Positions 51,456 through 62,711 are shown, counted from the stretch's first letter. The stretch: DNA of 64,000 bases from Ampelomyces quisqualis (GCA_018398575.1 JAGTXZ010000002.1:560501-624500); one strand, 5' to 3'. Made by a program: numbers and translations. Notes: generated by a model not told the origin, from the sequence alone.

Positions 51456-52800
51456 AGCGCCTTAGCGGCGCAACGCCAGCGCCTAAGCAGCGTAACTAGG
51501 CATAAACGCTAGCTTACTCTAAGAAGTCCTTGTTATCTAGGTCCTTAGGGATAGAGAACTTATCTCTACTACCCTCCTTATCCTCTCTCTTAACCTCTTC
51601 TATACCTTCCTACTCTTCTACAGTAGCTTTACCTAGATTACCTACTAGCTTGTAAGTTAATAGCGTAGTAGCAGCGCGTTAAAGGCACTTTAGCTTACTC
51701 TTAGTAGTAAGGCGCTTAAAAAGAAGCTACCTAGTTAGCTAGGACTTGTCTAGGCGTTTTCTAGGGGCCTTAGCCTTAGCCTTAGCCTTAGCCTTAGCCT
51801 TGCTCTTAGCCTTACTCTTTCCTTTAGAGGGAGGGAGCGTAAGAGTAGGGCTCTAAGGAGGAGGGGTTTTATCTCTCTCCTCCTCTTACTCCTTGCGCTC
51901 TCTAGAATTAGAGCCCTAGTTGCTAGTAGCCTCCTCTAAATTAAGGTTAGAGTTAGACTGCGCGTTAGCCTTGCTAAGTAGCAGCAGATTAGCTTAGACA
52001 ATGTTAGAATAACAGCGCAGCAACTGCAAGAAATAAGAAAAAATAACTTACTTAGGCCTGCAGAAGATTAAGAATGCCCTCTACTATAGTAGAGAGGTAG
52101 TTAGTTGCCTTAACCTGCAGGATCTAGATCTTATTACCCTTAGGCTAATAGTAACTCTTAAACTTTACCTTCTTATAGAAGAAAAGCTCTACTAAGGTAG
52201 TCTACTAGCGCAACGCTGTTTCCTACGCGTTAACATCTAGGTCTGCTCTAGCCTTATTAATAGCAAAGCACTGCTGCTACTAGTATAGAGTATTTTAGCC
52301 CTTAACAAAACTTAGTAGTACTAGAGTATAGGACTTCTTCTTATAGGTGCACCTATTGCACTACAGGCTGCTAGAGACATAGTTACACGCTGTGCTATTA
52401 ATCTTTAGACTTTTAGCATAACACAGGTAAACTAGCTTAGCTAGCTTAATATTAGAGACACTACTACAGTAGGCAACAGGCGTAGCCTAAACACTAGGTT
52501 AGCAACGTTGTAACGCTAGCGTTACACTACTTACAAAGATAGTAGAAGTAGCAGGCAGCATAAGCGTATTACTTATAGTAATTAATATAAGGGCAACAGA
52601 GTTGTAACAGCGTAAAGCTAGGAGATAGTGTAGTAGTAATAGTAATGTAATTGTTACTAAGAAAGCAGAAAGGATTAGGCACACAAAGTTCTACTATAAT
52701 TCTGCTATTACTATAGCTACTAGCTACCTCTTAGATTTACCTAGAGTTTTAGCCTTAGCACAACAACAGCCTTTACAACAACAACGTTAGGCACGCACTA
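51456..52800 (-). pseudogene. Antisense ORF in the 3' region of F
   Basis: On the minus strand a frame can be followed from about 52,790 to 52,030. It has a Cys-rich start (CCCCKGCCCAKAKTLGKSK), then the open segment 52,684-52,499, then two Cys motifs (LVYLCYAKS and LQCNRCTYKKKSYTLVLL) near 52,330-52,430. A further open stretch runs to about 52,040, where GTAAGT followed 28 bp later by GCAG could be a splice site or chance. Downstream, on -, is a Lys-Ala repeat (51,767-51,818). The same layout is present in A (59,560-60,900) and resembles C and L. It is antisense to pol; function unknown. Confidence 0.6.
51767..51818. repeat. Hexamer repeat CCTTAG, about 6-7 units
   Basis: On - it encodes alternating Lys-Ala in the antisense ORF. 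Copy A has only one or two units at the matching place (about 59,865-59,885), so the repeat expanded or contracted within the family. Confidence 0.85.
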
Positions 52801-52858
52801 ACAAGACTTAACGTTATACAAATTGCTAGGACAGTAATTCTAGAAGAAAAGAAATAAT

Positions 52859-53140
52859 TATAAGGATGCTATAGCGTAAAGCTATTAGTTGCGCAGTAAT
52901 GCGCCTGCGCTACAATAACGCTACTCTAGCGTCCTTACGCGTAGGACGCGCATAGCTGCCCTAGCGTCTTAATAGCGCTACGCTAGTGTAGACCTAGTGC
53001 ATTCTAGTTGTAAGGACACGCGTCTAGTTGTATCTACAAAAGGGTAGTTCTGCACTAAAGTAGCAGAACAGGAATTAACTTACTTCTACCTGTACTACTA
53101 TTATTATCCTGTAACTTTACTGCTATACAAACCTCTTACA
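52859..53140 (+). repeat. 3' LTR of F
   Basis: 282 bp, beginning TATAAGGATGC (TG mutated to TA) and ending CCTCTTACA. It is preceded by an A/G-rich tract, a plausible polypurine tract. Confidence 0.92.
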
Positions 53141-53145
53141 ATATG

Positions 53146-53611
53146 CGTTTTTATACTAAGTGTAAGTACTCTTACTGCAAGTAATTTTATACTTAGACTT
53201 ATTACTCTTAAGCTAAGTAATAGCGCAGCCTAAATAATATAGTAGGTTAAGCTTAGCCTTAATAACAATATTAGGTCTGTTCTATTACTAGTTAGTAACT
53301 TACCTAGACTTAGCTTAGCGCCTTAGATATAATACTTATAGTAGAAGAGTTAACAGTATAACACTTAGTAAGAGAGCTATAAGAAGTGCGTAGACTTAGC
53401 ATCTTTGCAAATAGTAGTATAGGCGCAGAAGATATATAGGTTAATAAGAGAAGTAACGCGTAAGTAAGAGTATAAAAGGTAAGGCTAGTATAGTATATAG
53501 TGCTACCTAAAAAGAGAAGTAAGAGTATAAAACAATAGATCTAAGTAGAGTAATTTTTGTTTTAATAGTTACACAGGTCTAAGCGCGCCTAGCGCTAGAG
53601 TAGAGAGATTT
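53146..53611 (+). other. E 3' remainder before its LTR
   Basis: The non-coding-looking end of E after F. The last bases (GAGTAGAGAGATT) are purine-rich and fit a polypurine tract. Confidence 0.55.
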
Positions 53612-53869
53612 TATAATAGGCTGCTACCTAGTTAGTTCTTAGTTATAGAAAAACCTTAGCTTACTAAACTAGAACACTAAAAAGGTTCTAAACCAGAACG
53701 CTAAAAATCCTCTAGGCTAGAACACTAAAAACAGTTCTAGACTAAAGTACTAAAATCTCCTAGACTAGACTGCCTTGAAACTATAAAAACCTTTTAGGTA
53801 GCAATTAGGATAGATTACAAATTTACGTCTTTATTTCCTAGCAACTACTCTTAGAGTCTACTTCTTATA
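53612..53869 (+). repeat. 3' LTR of E
   Basis: 258 bp, TATAATAGGC to TTCTTATA, near-identical to 39,028-39,285. Differences are transitions, mainly C/T and G/A. Confidence 0.88.
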
Positions 53870-53874
53870 TAAAT

Positions 53875-56800
53875 ACTTACTTTATAAGATAATATAACTA
53901 AGTACAACTTATAAACAAACGCGTTTAAATTACTATCTTATAGTTATATAAACTAAGATTATTAAAAGTATTATAGACTAAGAAACTAGATAGTATAGTA
54001 CAGTACTACTATAAAAGGACCTAGGTTTTAGTATAACCTGTCTACTATAATAGCACTAGTAGGTTTAGCTAAGTTTACTTACTAGACTAAAGAGAGTGCT
54101 ACTACTATAATATACAAGAGGTAAGTTACCTACACTATAATATAAAACTCTAAGAAGTAAGAATTTTACTTAGTACTATATAGTACTATATAGTACTGTA
54201 TAGTGCTGCACTAAGAATAATATATAGTAAGAGGCACTTTTCTCTTAGAATATACCTTTACTTACCTTAAAGATATAATATAATATATTAGCAGTAAGTA
54301 AAAGGCTATATAATACTAGAATAAAACTCTACTTACTTTTACTTACACCTATAATTTTAACCTACTACTATAACTATATAATACTACATTACTATAACAA
54401 ACGCACTATAACTATACAATAATAATAATACTACTATAACGCAAATATACGTAATTTTCTACGTTACGTTTACTACACTACACTATATATTATAATACTG
54501 TTACAAGTAAGTGTATAATATAAGTATACCTATATACGCTAACTAAGCTATAGCTATTCTACTATTCTTACACCTACCTGCACTATTCTTAACTATTACG
54601 CGTAACATATTATATAATGCGCGCGTTATAGAAACGTAATAACAAGTATAAGTAGTAGCTACCTTAATTAAATAAATAGTATATAAGTAATACAAAGATA
54701 ATAACTACTAATAATGTATTACAGGTAATTGTAAGAATAGGCTACAATATTAATGTAGTAGACTAGCGCATATTAGTTAAAGAGATAACAGATTTTATCT
54801 AATATAAGAATATATATAACAAGATTAAATAGGTATACTTATAGGCTAACTACCTAGAGATAATGCGCAGCCTAATAATAGATAAATAGCTTAAGTATAC
54901 TATATGCTCTAGACTAACTAATAGTAGTATACTAAGGGAATTCTATAAGGCAACAGCTAGCGCTGTATAGAAAAAGATAATCTTAGAAATTTAAGACTAT
55001 AGTAACAAATTTAAAGCTAAATACACAGAAAGATAGCTAACGCTTGCAAACTTAGAACTAGAATATACATAGTTAGCATTAGTAGTCTTAAGTTCTTCTA
55101 CTACTTTAGTAACCTAGCTAATAGGCCTTACTATAATAATAACTAAACTGTTACTTAATAATATTAATGTCTATATTATAGACAGCGTACGTTATTAAAC
55201 TACCTAGACCTTTCTACTTTTTAGGCTAATAATAGCTGTATGTTAATAGTAGCTTAAAGATAGTAACTTTAAGATAAAGCTATAATATCTTAAATACAGT
55301 ACACTTATTCAATACCTATTATAACTAAAATTTATAGACTAGTATATAGTTAGAATTTTAAAGATATCTAACGCGTTAGCGCTGCGCCTAGTTACTAATA
55401 ATAATAATCTAGCTATAACTATTAACTTATACGTTAAGATAAGAAGCCTTAAGGGCGTTACAATTAAATACTAGACTCTAGTATAAGATAAAGTTAGGCC
55501 TAGTAGTAATATAACCTAAAATAGTATATAAATAATAATAGCTAACTATATAATATAGTACACTTTACTTTACGTAGTAACAGAAATATTATAAACCTAG
55601 TAGGTACTACTAGAGATAAGAGGTAAAGGCGCCTCTACTTAGAGCTTAATAATAACACTAAAGATAATAACTATAGATAACAAAAGATAATAAGAGCGCT
55701 AGTAGACCTAGCCTATAAATTATTAACAGAACCTAAAGTAAATAGTAGCAAACGTTTTAACAAATAGAGTAAGAGTAAGAAGAAGAAAGATAATAGCCTA
55801 GATATATGTATTAATATTTTAACTACTAAAATTAAGCGCTTAGAAAAGTAGAACAATAGTACTATAAAGAAAGTAAAGAGAAGTAAAGACAAAGATACTG
55901 CGTAAATGTAAAACAACGCAATATCTACACTAATTACTATACCTAGATAGAAATGTAAGAGTTCTATAAGAAAATAATAGAAGTTACTAAAAGAAAATAC
56001 TTACTCTAGTAGTAAAGAAGAATAAGAAGAGTATAATAAAGGTAATAGAAATAAGAATAAAGAGCTCTAGTTAGCAAAATAACTTGCGTTAAAAGAAAGG
56101 CTATAGCTCTAAGCTTTACTAAACGCAAGGTAAGTGCACTATAAAGAGCTTATAACTATAATCTACGCAACTAATACGCAAGACAGAATAGCAGATAAAC
56201 TACAAGCTTAAATTAGAGTAGTAATAGAACACTACTAAGAGGACAAATAGTAGGTAGTAGCTAACTTCTTTAGATTTTTTCTAGAAGACTTTAAGAATAA
56301 TGCGCCTATAATACTACATTTATTATAAAGACTAACAGTCTTATTTATAGTATACTAACTAATAGAAGCCTATATACTTTATAAAAAAGAGCTATCTTTA
56401 GATAATAGTAGTATATTTAAGAATATAATAGGTATAGAAAAAACAAGATTAGCTATACTTATAATAATTATAGAGTATGCGCACTTTAAGAACTAGACTA
56501 AAGTGCAAGAGAACTAATTAAAGAATAAAACTAGTTAATATAAGGCTAAAGATAATAGTTAAGAATAGTACTCTATAACAGACTAATAGATATTTCTATG
56601 TATATACAAAAAAAACTCTTTAATGCTAGAAGAGCTATAGTTAGCAGTATCTATAGTAAGCAGATAGAGCTGCGCACTAGCTGTATAGAAGACTAAAATT
56701 ATTACTATAGGCCTCTACAAATCTAAATAGTGCAACCTAAAAGACTCTCTTACGCTCTATATCTACTTTATAGATAATACTTCTCTATAGAGTATAGGTA

Positions 56801-59008
56801 TACTAACAGTAGATAAAGAAATAGAGATAAAGATTAATCTATAAGTTAAATAGTACTTTACAGTATTTAACTAAAACGTCTTACTACGCAAATTTACAAA
56901 GAATAGTAAGAAGTATGTAGAGATAGTTCTATAGTACATCTAAGAACACTATATACTAAAAGTCTACTTAAATACAACTATATACTATCTAGTACTATCT
57001 ACTAGCTAATTTATAATTATATATAGCTACACAATATTAGTTAAATGTGTACTTAATAAATACTAAACTATAAGACTTATAACTATACGTAAAATATTAT
57101 TAAGAGGTAGTAAAGTAAGTGTAAAAGACACTTTTAATATTTCTAGCTACGTAGTAATATAAGAATATATTATCTTTAACAAGTTCTATAACTATAAATC
57201 TAAGAATACTATTATAGGCAACTTATATAAGACTATTTAAAGCAAGAACTATAGTTATTAGTAGAAGGCCTAGGCCCTCTTAGGTATACTAATAGAGAAG
57301 AGTTTCTATAAGATACTTATTTTTATCTTTCTAGCGCTTAGCAGACTACAAGATAATAAGAACTTCTTAAACTAGTACTATCTTACAGGCAAGAAAGATA
57401 ATATAGATAGTTCTAAACTATTTACTACTACTAACCTTGTATATGCAAGTATTAAGAAAATTATAAATATAAAAGAAATAAAAAAGATATTAGGCCTAGC
57501 TATAGCAAAGGACTAGAACACCTGCTTATCTAAGGCATAAGAAGAAGTTAAAAATGTGCTTTATTCTTCTAAGTATATAGCGCTTATAGCGTTAAGAAAA
57601 AAGATTGCAGTAAGGTTTATACTACGTTAAACTCTAGTTACGCAAGACCTATAGGGCTAGAAGATTTTAGGTATTAAGGGTAACTTTCTAACGTTCTACT
57701 AGCTATGCTAAATAGATAACTTTTAATTAGTTATAGCTAATATAATAATAAGATATAAGATAGTACTACTATAAAAAGAGCTAAATAGTGTAAAAGCTAA
57801 GAGCGTATATATATTTAACTACGCTAAGATATAGAGTATTATAATATTTCTAATACTAGCCTAGCTTAAGGCTACGCTGTTTAAAAGCAAAGAAAGTAAA
57901 AAAACTAAGTAGTTTATATTAACGCATATCTAACAGTACTTCTAGTAGCTAAATAAAGAAATGTTTACTAATAACCTTAACTTACTACTTGCATAAAGTG
58001 TAAAGTATAAGGTAATTAAGCTAGAAGTTAAGAGAACCTATATTAAAACTAGACCTAATTCTAATTAGAGAGGCCTAGTAGATAATTAAACAGTACTACG
58101 TAGCATTTAAGCTAAAATTCTTATTAGTTTATATAAACTATGTGTACAACTAGTGCTCTAGATAGAGCTTTAAAAAAAAATTGGCAAAGATATAGTTCTT
58201 CTACTAAAGAAAAAAATACTAAAGTTTAAAATAGACGCTATGTTAGCAAAATAGAAAGACCTAGACTTAACATTTATTTTAATAGCGTTAATAGCGTTTG
58301 CAAAAGCTATTACGCTAATTAAGGCAAATAAGGTTATAATTATAGAGCCTTAAGACAAATAAAGTACTTAAGACTAATTTATGTTTAGAGTATATTAACT
58401 AGGCTAGCTAGCAGCTGTGTACAAGAGTATTATTCTATACAACCTAAAGAGTAATCTAGAAACAAAAGTTTTAAAAAAGTAGAACGTAAAGATATTGTTA
58501 CGTAGTAGTCTATAAGGTGTAACAATATAAAGAGAAGAGATTTAGTAGAACTATAATAAGAAAATTCCTATAAAGCTTAAGGAGCTAGTATAAATTAGGC
58601 AAATTAAGTAGTAGAACTATAGAGTATAGTAGACTACTGTATAAAGCTATAGAATAAAAAATGCCTAAGTAGATATGTAGCCTAGTCTTAGAAACATAAG
58701 AATATAAAGAGTATTATAAAAGAAGTATATACGTAGACGTAACGCAAAATTAATTTAAAGTGTAAGAATAGTATAGATTTGTAGCAAAACCTAAACTAAG
58801 TACTAGCGCTATTAAAGAAATTACTTTAGACTTAAATTATAGTTAGGCATAGTTAAGAGCAGGCTACTAACTAGCAATACAGTTGTATAGATAGTATAAA
58901 GTTATATTAAATACAAGAACTATAAACTATTTTACAAAAGAGTTTTATAAACTAAGCTACTAATAATAGTATACTAAGTATTACTGTTATTGCTTAGCAC
59001 AGCAAAGC
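53875..59008 (+). pseudogene. Z: long degenerate plus-strand coding tract, part 2
   Basis: The plus frame from before E continues to about 54,118, where AGAG|GTAAGT looks like a 5' splice site. An AT-rich gap follows to about 54,690. From about 54,700 to 58,800 a plus-strand tract of some 1,300 codons can be followed, broken almost only by TAG/TAA. Examples are a tract near 54,990-55,060 (YSNKFKAKYTERQLTLANLE) and one near 57,290-57,350 (KSFYKILIFIFLALSRL). I found no Walker, DDE, tyrosine-recombinase or RT motif that I trust. The minus ORF 55,713-55,916 is a shadow. The last ~200 bp before 59,008 are non-coding. Confidence 0.45.
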
Positions 59009-59099
59009 ATAGTTAAGAACTATCTAGTAGCTAGCAGTATAGTTGTGTTAATAGTGTTACAGATATTACTAACTCTAACAACCTTAAATTTTTCTAACG
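59009..59099 (+). mobile_element. Short TIR element X, right part
   Basis: It begins with the 15-bp sequence shared with 16,906-16,920 and then matches the right end of copy 3 (TAGCTAGCAGTA...GTGTTAATAGTGTTACAGA). It ends TTTTTCTAACG, followed by TSD CT (59,100-59,101). Confidence 0.8.
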
Positions 59100-59101
59100 C
59101 T

Positions 59102-60924
59102 AGTAGAAAGCTATTACTATACTAGATAGGCTTCTTTCTAGTTAAAGAGTAAATTAGCTTATAAGCTTTAAGAATCTTACTTCTATTATATATAAGAATC
59201 TTCCTAGTATTCTATACTTTCTTACTCTAGCTATTTGTAGCTAGAGAGAAAGAAAAGTTAACTTTACCTAAGCCTATTAATCTAGATAAAAGTAAAAAGC
59301 TATAATAACGCTATAAAGTTAAAGCTATATTAGTAAAGAAGCGTAATAGGTATATAGTAAATTACCTAGTTAAATAGAAAGGCTAGCTACTAGAATATAA
59401 CAAATAGGTTAATTAAAAATATATAGATATATTACTTATAGAAAAGTATAACTAGAGAGAAGATTAATTAGTATTATAAGTTAATATACAAAAAAAAAGA
59501 AAAAAAAAGAAAAAAAAAGAAGAAAAAGAAAAAAAAAAGAAGAAAAAGAAAAAAAAAGAAAAACTAGGCGTTTTACTAACGCAACGCTAGCGCCTAAGTA
59601 GCGTAACTACGCGTAAACGCTAGCTTACTTTAAGAAGTTCTTATTATCTATATTCTTAGAAATAGAAAACTTATTACTATTAACCTTCTTATTCTTTCTC
59701 TTATTCTTCTATTTTTCTATAGCAATCTTACCTAGATTACCCAAAGTCTTACGCTATACTAGCGTTATAGCAGTGCACTTTAAGTGTATTAGCTTACTCT
59801 TAGTAGTAGAGTACTTAAAGACAGGCTACCTAGATAGCTAGAACTTAGCTAGGTATTTTTTAGAAGCCTTAGCCTTACTCTTACTCTTTTCTTTAGTAAG
59901 AGAAAGTAGAAGAGTAGAGCTTTAAGAAGAAGAGGTTTTACCTTTCTTTTTCTTCTACTTCTTATACCTTCTAGAATTAGAGCTCTTGTTAGTATTAGCC
60001 TTTTTTAAATTAAGGTTAGAGTTAAACTGCGCGTTAGCCTTACTAAGTAGTAGAAGATTAGCCTAGATAATATTAGAATAATAGCGTAGTAACTATAAGA
60101 AAAGAGAAAAATAACTTACTTAAGCCTATAGAAGATTAAGAATATATTTTACTATAGTAGAAAAGTAGTTAGTTACCTTAACCTATAGAATCTAGATCTT
60201 ATTACCTTTAGGCTAATAGTAACTTCTAAACTTAACCTTCTTATAGAAAAAAAGTTCTACTAAGGTAATCTACTAGCGTAACGCTGTCTCTTACGCATTA
60301 ATATCTAGGTTCTTCTTAGCCTTATTACTAGTAAGGCGCTACTACTACTAGTATAAAGTATTTTAGCTCTTAATAAAACCTAGTAGTACTAGAGTATAAG
60401 ACTTCTTTTTTAGAAGTACTTATTATACTATAGGCTGCTAGGAATATAGTTATACGCTATACTATTGATTCTTAGACTTTTAGTATAACGCAGGTAAAGT
60501 AGCTTAGCTAGCTTAATATTAGAGACGCTACTATAGAAGGTAATAGGCGTAGTCTAAGCGCTAGGTTAGTAATATTATAGCGCTAGTGTTATACTACTTA
60601 TAGAGATAGTAGAAGTAGTAGGTAGTATAGGTATAGTACTTATAGTAATTAAGATAAAGGCAATAGAGTTATAATAGTATAGAGCTAGAAGATATTATAG
60701 TAGTAGAGTAATACAGTTGTTACTAAAGAAGTAGAAAAGATTAGGTATATAAAGTTCTACTATATTTCTACTATTACTATAGCTACTAGCTACTTCTTAG
60801 ATTTACTTAGAGTTTTAGCCTTAGTATAACAATAGCTCTTATAACAACAACGTTAAGTACACGCTAATAAGGCCTAATATTATATAAATTACTAGAATAG
60901 TAATTTTAAAAGAAAAAGAATAAT
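59102..60924 (+). pseudogene. Gypsy element A, piece 3: chromodomain end of pol and antisense region
   Basis: This resumes A exactly where X was inserted and aligns with F 51,016-52,858. The chromodomain remnant lies at about 59,310-59,425 (YKVKAILVKKRNRYIVNYLV). Then follow an A/G-rich tract (about 59,490-59,565) and, on -, the same antisense ORF region as in F (about 60,880-59,560), more heavily mutated. Confidence 0.85.
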
Positions 60925-61206
60925 TATAAAAATACTATAGTATAAAGCTATTAGCTGCGTAGTAATACGCCTACACTACTATAACACTACTCTAGCTTCT
61001 ATACGCGTAAAATGTGTATAGCTACCCTAGTATCTTAATAGCGCTATACTAGTATAGACTTAGTATATTTTAGTTAAAAGAATACGCCTCTAGTTATATC
61101 TATAAAAGAGTAGTTCTGCACTAAAGCTGTAGAATAGAAATTAACTTACTTCTATCTATACTACTATTATTATCTTGTAACTTTGCTACTATATAAACCT
61201 CTTATA
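60925..61206 (+). repeat. 3' LTR of A
   Basis: 282 bp, matching both F LTRs over its full length, strongly transition-mutated (starts TATAAAAATACTATAG, ends CTCTTATA). The next bases, ATATT, should be the TSD, but the partner lies outside the window. Confidence 0.88.
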
Positions 61207-62410
61207 ATATTAAACTTTATAAGAGCCTTATATATGTTACAAGCGTTTTATAAATACTATCTAAAATAGCTAGAACTCTTATAAGCGTTAGCTAAGTAGA
61301 TTATAGTATAGAAGAAAGAAGTTAAAGATCTTATAGTATTTTAAGATAATTATATTAGGAAAATTAAACTTAATATTGCAACTACTATATTAGTAGGTAA
61401 CAACTATTAATAATAAGAGTCTTACTCTTCTATTAGATCTAATAGTAGACTATTATTACTACTACTAAAACACTTTTAACTATCTAAATCTTTAGGTATA
61501 GATACTAACGCACTACTTAGTTATCTTCTATTATAGCTTTACCTACTATAAGTACTACTTAACCTTTTCTTTACTTAATCTACTCTTAATACTATTAAGA
61601 TATTTACTAGCTAGGTAACTACACTAGTTAGCCTAGCTATACTTAACCTAAGTAACTTAACTTCTTTAGCTATTCTTCTAACCTTCTTAGCTAGCTCTTT
61701 TCTCTAGTAATAAGCGCTAATAAGTAAGTTAGTAGTATTTATATTAGCTACTTATATAGTGCTTACTTATATAGTAGTAGCTAACTAAAACTCTACTACT
61801 TAGACGCTAGCCTTCTTTTCTAATACTACCTTATTAGACTTATCTTTACTTAAAGTAGTAAACCTATAGTTAAAATCCTTAAAGAGGCTATTATACTCTT
61901 AGCCTATATATTAGAAAACTAAGTAATACTTTTTATTTAAGAGTATATAATACGTACACTTCTTAAACACGTATAAATAAAATCTAAACTTAATATTAAA
62001 ATAGCTATAAGTAAAAGCTCTTATAGCCTATAAGTAAATAACTTAATAAGCTTAAGAATAAGCTTTAGAAGAGATAGAAATAGGTATTATATATATCTAC
62101 CTTATAGTTAGCTAGTAATTAGATTAGAATAAGGCTTAGATAGCTTTAAGTATATAAATATAAGAGAAAGAGTATAAAGAAGTAGTATACCTAAGAGCTA
62201 GCCTTATATATATACTTAAGAAACTCTAAGTAAGATTAGAATAATAAACGCGCTGCTACGCTAAGTGAAATAATAATAAATAGCTATAATATATTATTAG
62301 AAAATCTAAGAAAAGGTAAATAAGACTTTTAAAGAATTTTAGAAGATATCTAAAAGCGTACTAATACAGACCTAATTAATAGAGCCTATTAATTTTAAGA
62401 AGAAAAGTAA
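61207..62410 (-). pseudogene. Element H: antisense ORF region (copy of the C family)
   Basis: The reverse complement matches C from about 20,805 down to 19,571. H is therefore on +, and this region is its antisense ORF, reading on -. The coiled-coil segment is preserved near 61,640-61,720 (ELAKKVRRIAKEVKLLR). H is cut on the left by insertion of A; its gag and pol would lie left of the window. Confidence 0.75.
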
Positions 62411-62711
62411 TATAACAAATATATATAAATATATATTATATCTAATACCTTATAAAAGGCTTAGTAACAGATTATATAAGAGGTTAGTAGAATAGTACTA
62501 AACGCCTTTTAATAATAGTCTAACTTAGTTACTATACCTACTATAAGTATAAGCCTATTATATTAGATAGAGAATAAGTTTCTTTTATTCTTTTATATAA
62601 GACCTATAGGTATATAGCTAATCTAGAATCTCTAATATAATATATACTTCTATATACTTCTAATACATATCTAATTTAATCTTAATAGCTATACCTACCT
62701 ATATTGTTACA
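62411..62711 (+). repeat. 3' LTR of H
   Basis: 301 bp, the reverse complement of the C LTR, TATAACAAAT to ATTGTTACA. It shares the 11-bp segment found in the left C LTR. It marks the outer edge of the nested retrotransposon block. Confidence 0.82.

Larger units (their letters stand above)
46244..53140 (+). mobile_element. LTR retrotransposon F (chromodomain Gypsy), inserted in E
   Basis: A complete 6,897-bp element and the least mutated retrotransposon in the window. The LTRs are 46,244-46,525 and 52,859-53,140 (282 bp each), with perfect TSD ATATG (46,239-46,243 and 53,141-53,145). It is the same family as A, whose 3' LTR is 60,925-61,206. The C-terminal chromodomain places it among the chromoviruses. 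It keeps occasional TCA and TGA words that older copies lost, yet every ORF still has stops. Confidence 0.92.
39028..53869 (+). mobile_element. LTR retrotransposon E (Ty3/Gypsy), inserted in Z
   Basis: A complete dead Gypsy element, about 7.9 kb without nested F. The LTRs are 39,028-39,285 and 53,612-53,869 (258 bp each). The TSD is TAAAC (39,023-39,027) and TAAAT (53,870-53,874). The order is gag, RT, RNase H, integrase on +. It is a different lineage from A/F, judged by LTR, gag and pol sequence. Confidence 0.87.
16921..59008. mobile_element. Unidentified ~18.5-kb inserted segment Z (interrupted by C, E and TIR copy 3)
   Basis: After removing nested elements, Z consists of 16,921-16,928, 17,777-19,270, 27,176-39,027 and 53,875-59,008, about 18.5 kb. 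It sits inside TIR element X, flanked by a 15-bp direct repeat ATAGTTAAGAACTAT (16,906-16,920 and 59,009-59,023) that looks like a long TSD. Its first and last ~25 bases are weakly similar in inverted orientation (TACTGCAGCACTAGCAG against the complement of the GCTTAGCACAGCAAAGC end), but this is imperfect. No LTRs or poly-A tail were seen. The left half reads as coding on -, the right half on +. I do not recognise the family. Confidence 0.5.

Noticed and set aside
51767..51818. CCTTAG hexamer array as an internal telomere-like repeat.
   Set aside because: The fungal telomere unit is TTAGGG/CCCTAA. This unit is different, short, inside an element ORF region and variable between copies.
16921..59008. 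Z as a LINE, because of the 15-bp TSD.
   Set aside because: No poly-A or A-rich tail at either end, no RT or endonuclease motif seen in the tracts, and the net length is far too long.
16921..59008. Z as a Starship-type giant element.
   Set aside because: I could not find a tyrosine-recombinase captain at either end or typical cargo. Kept only as something to test.
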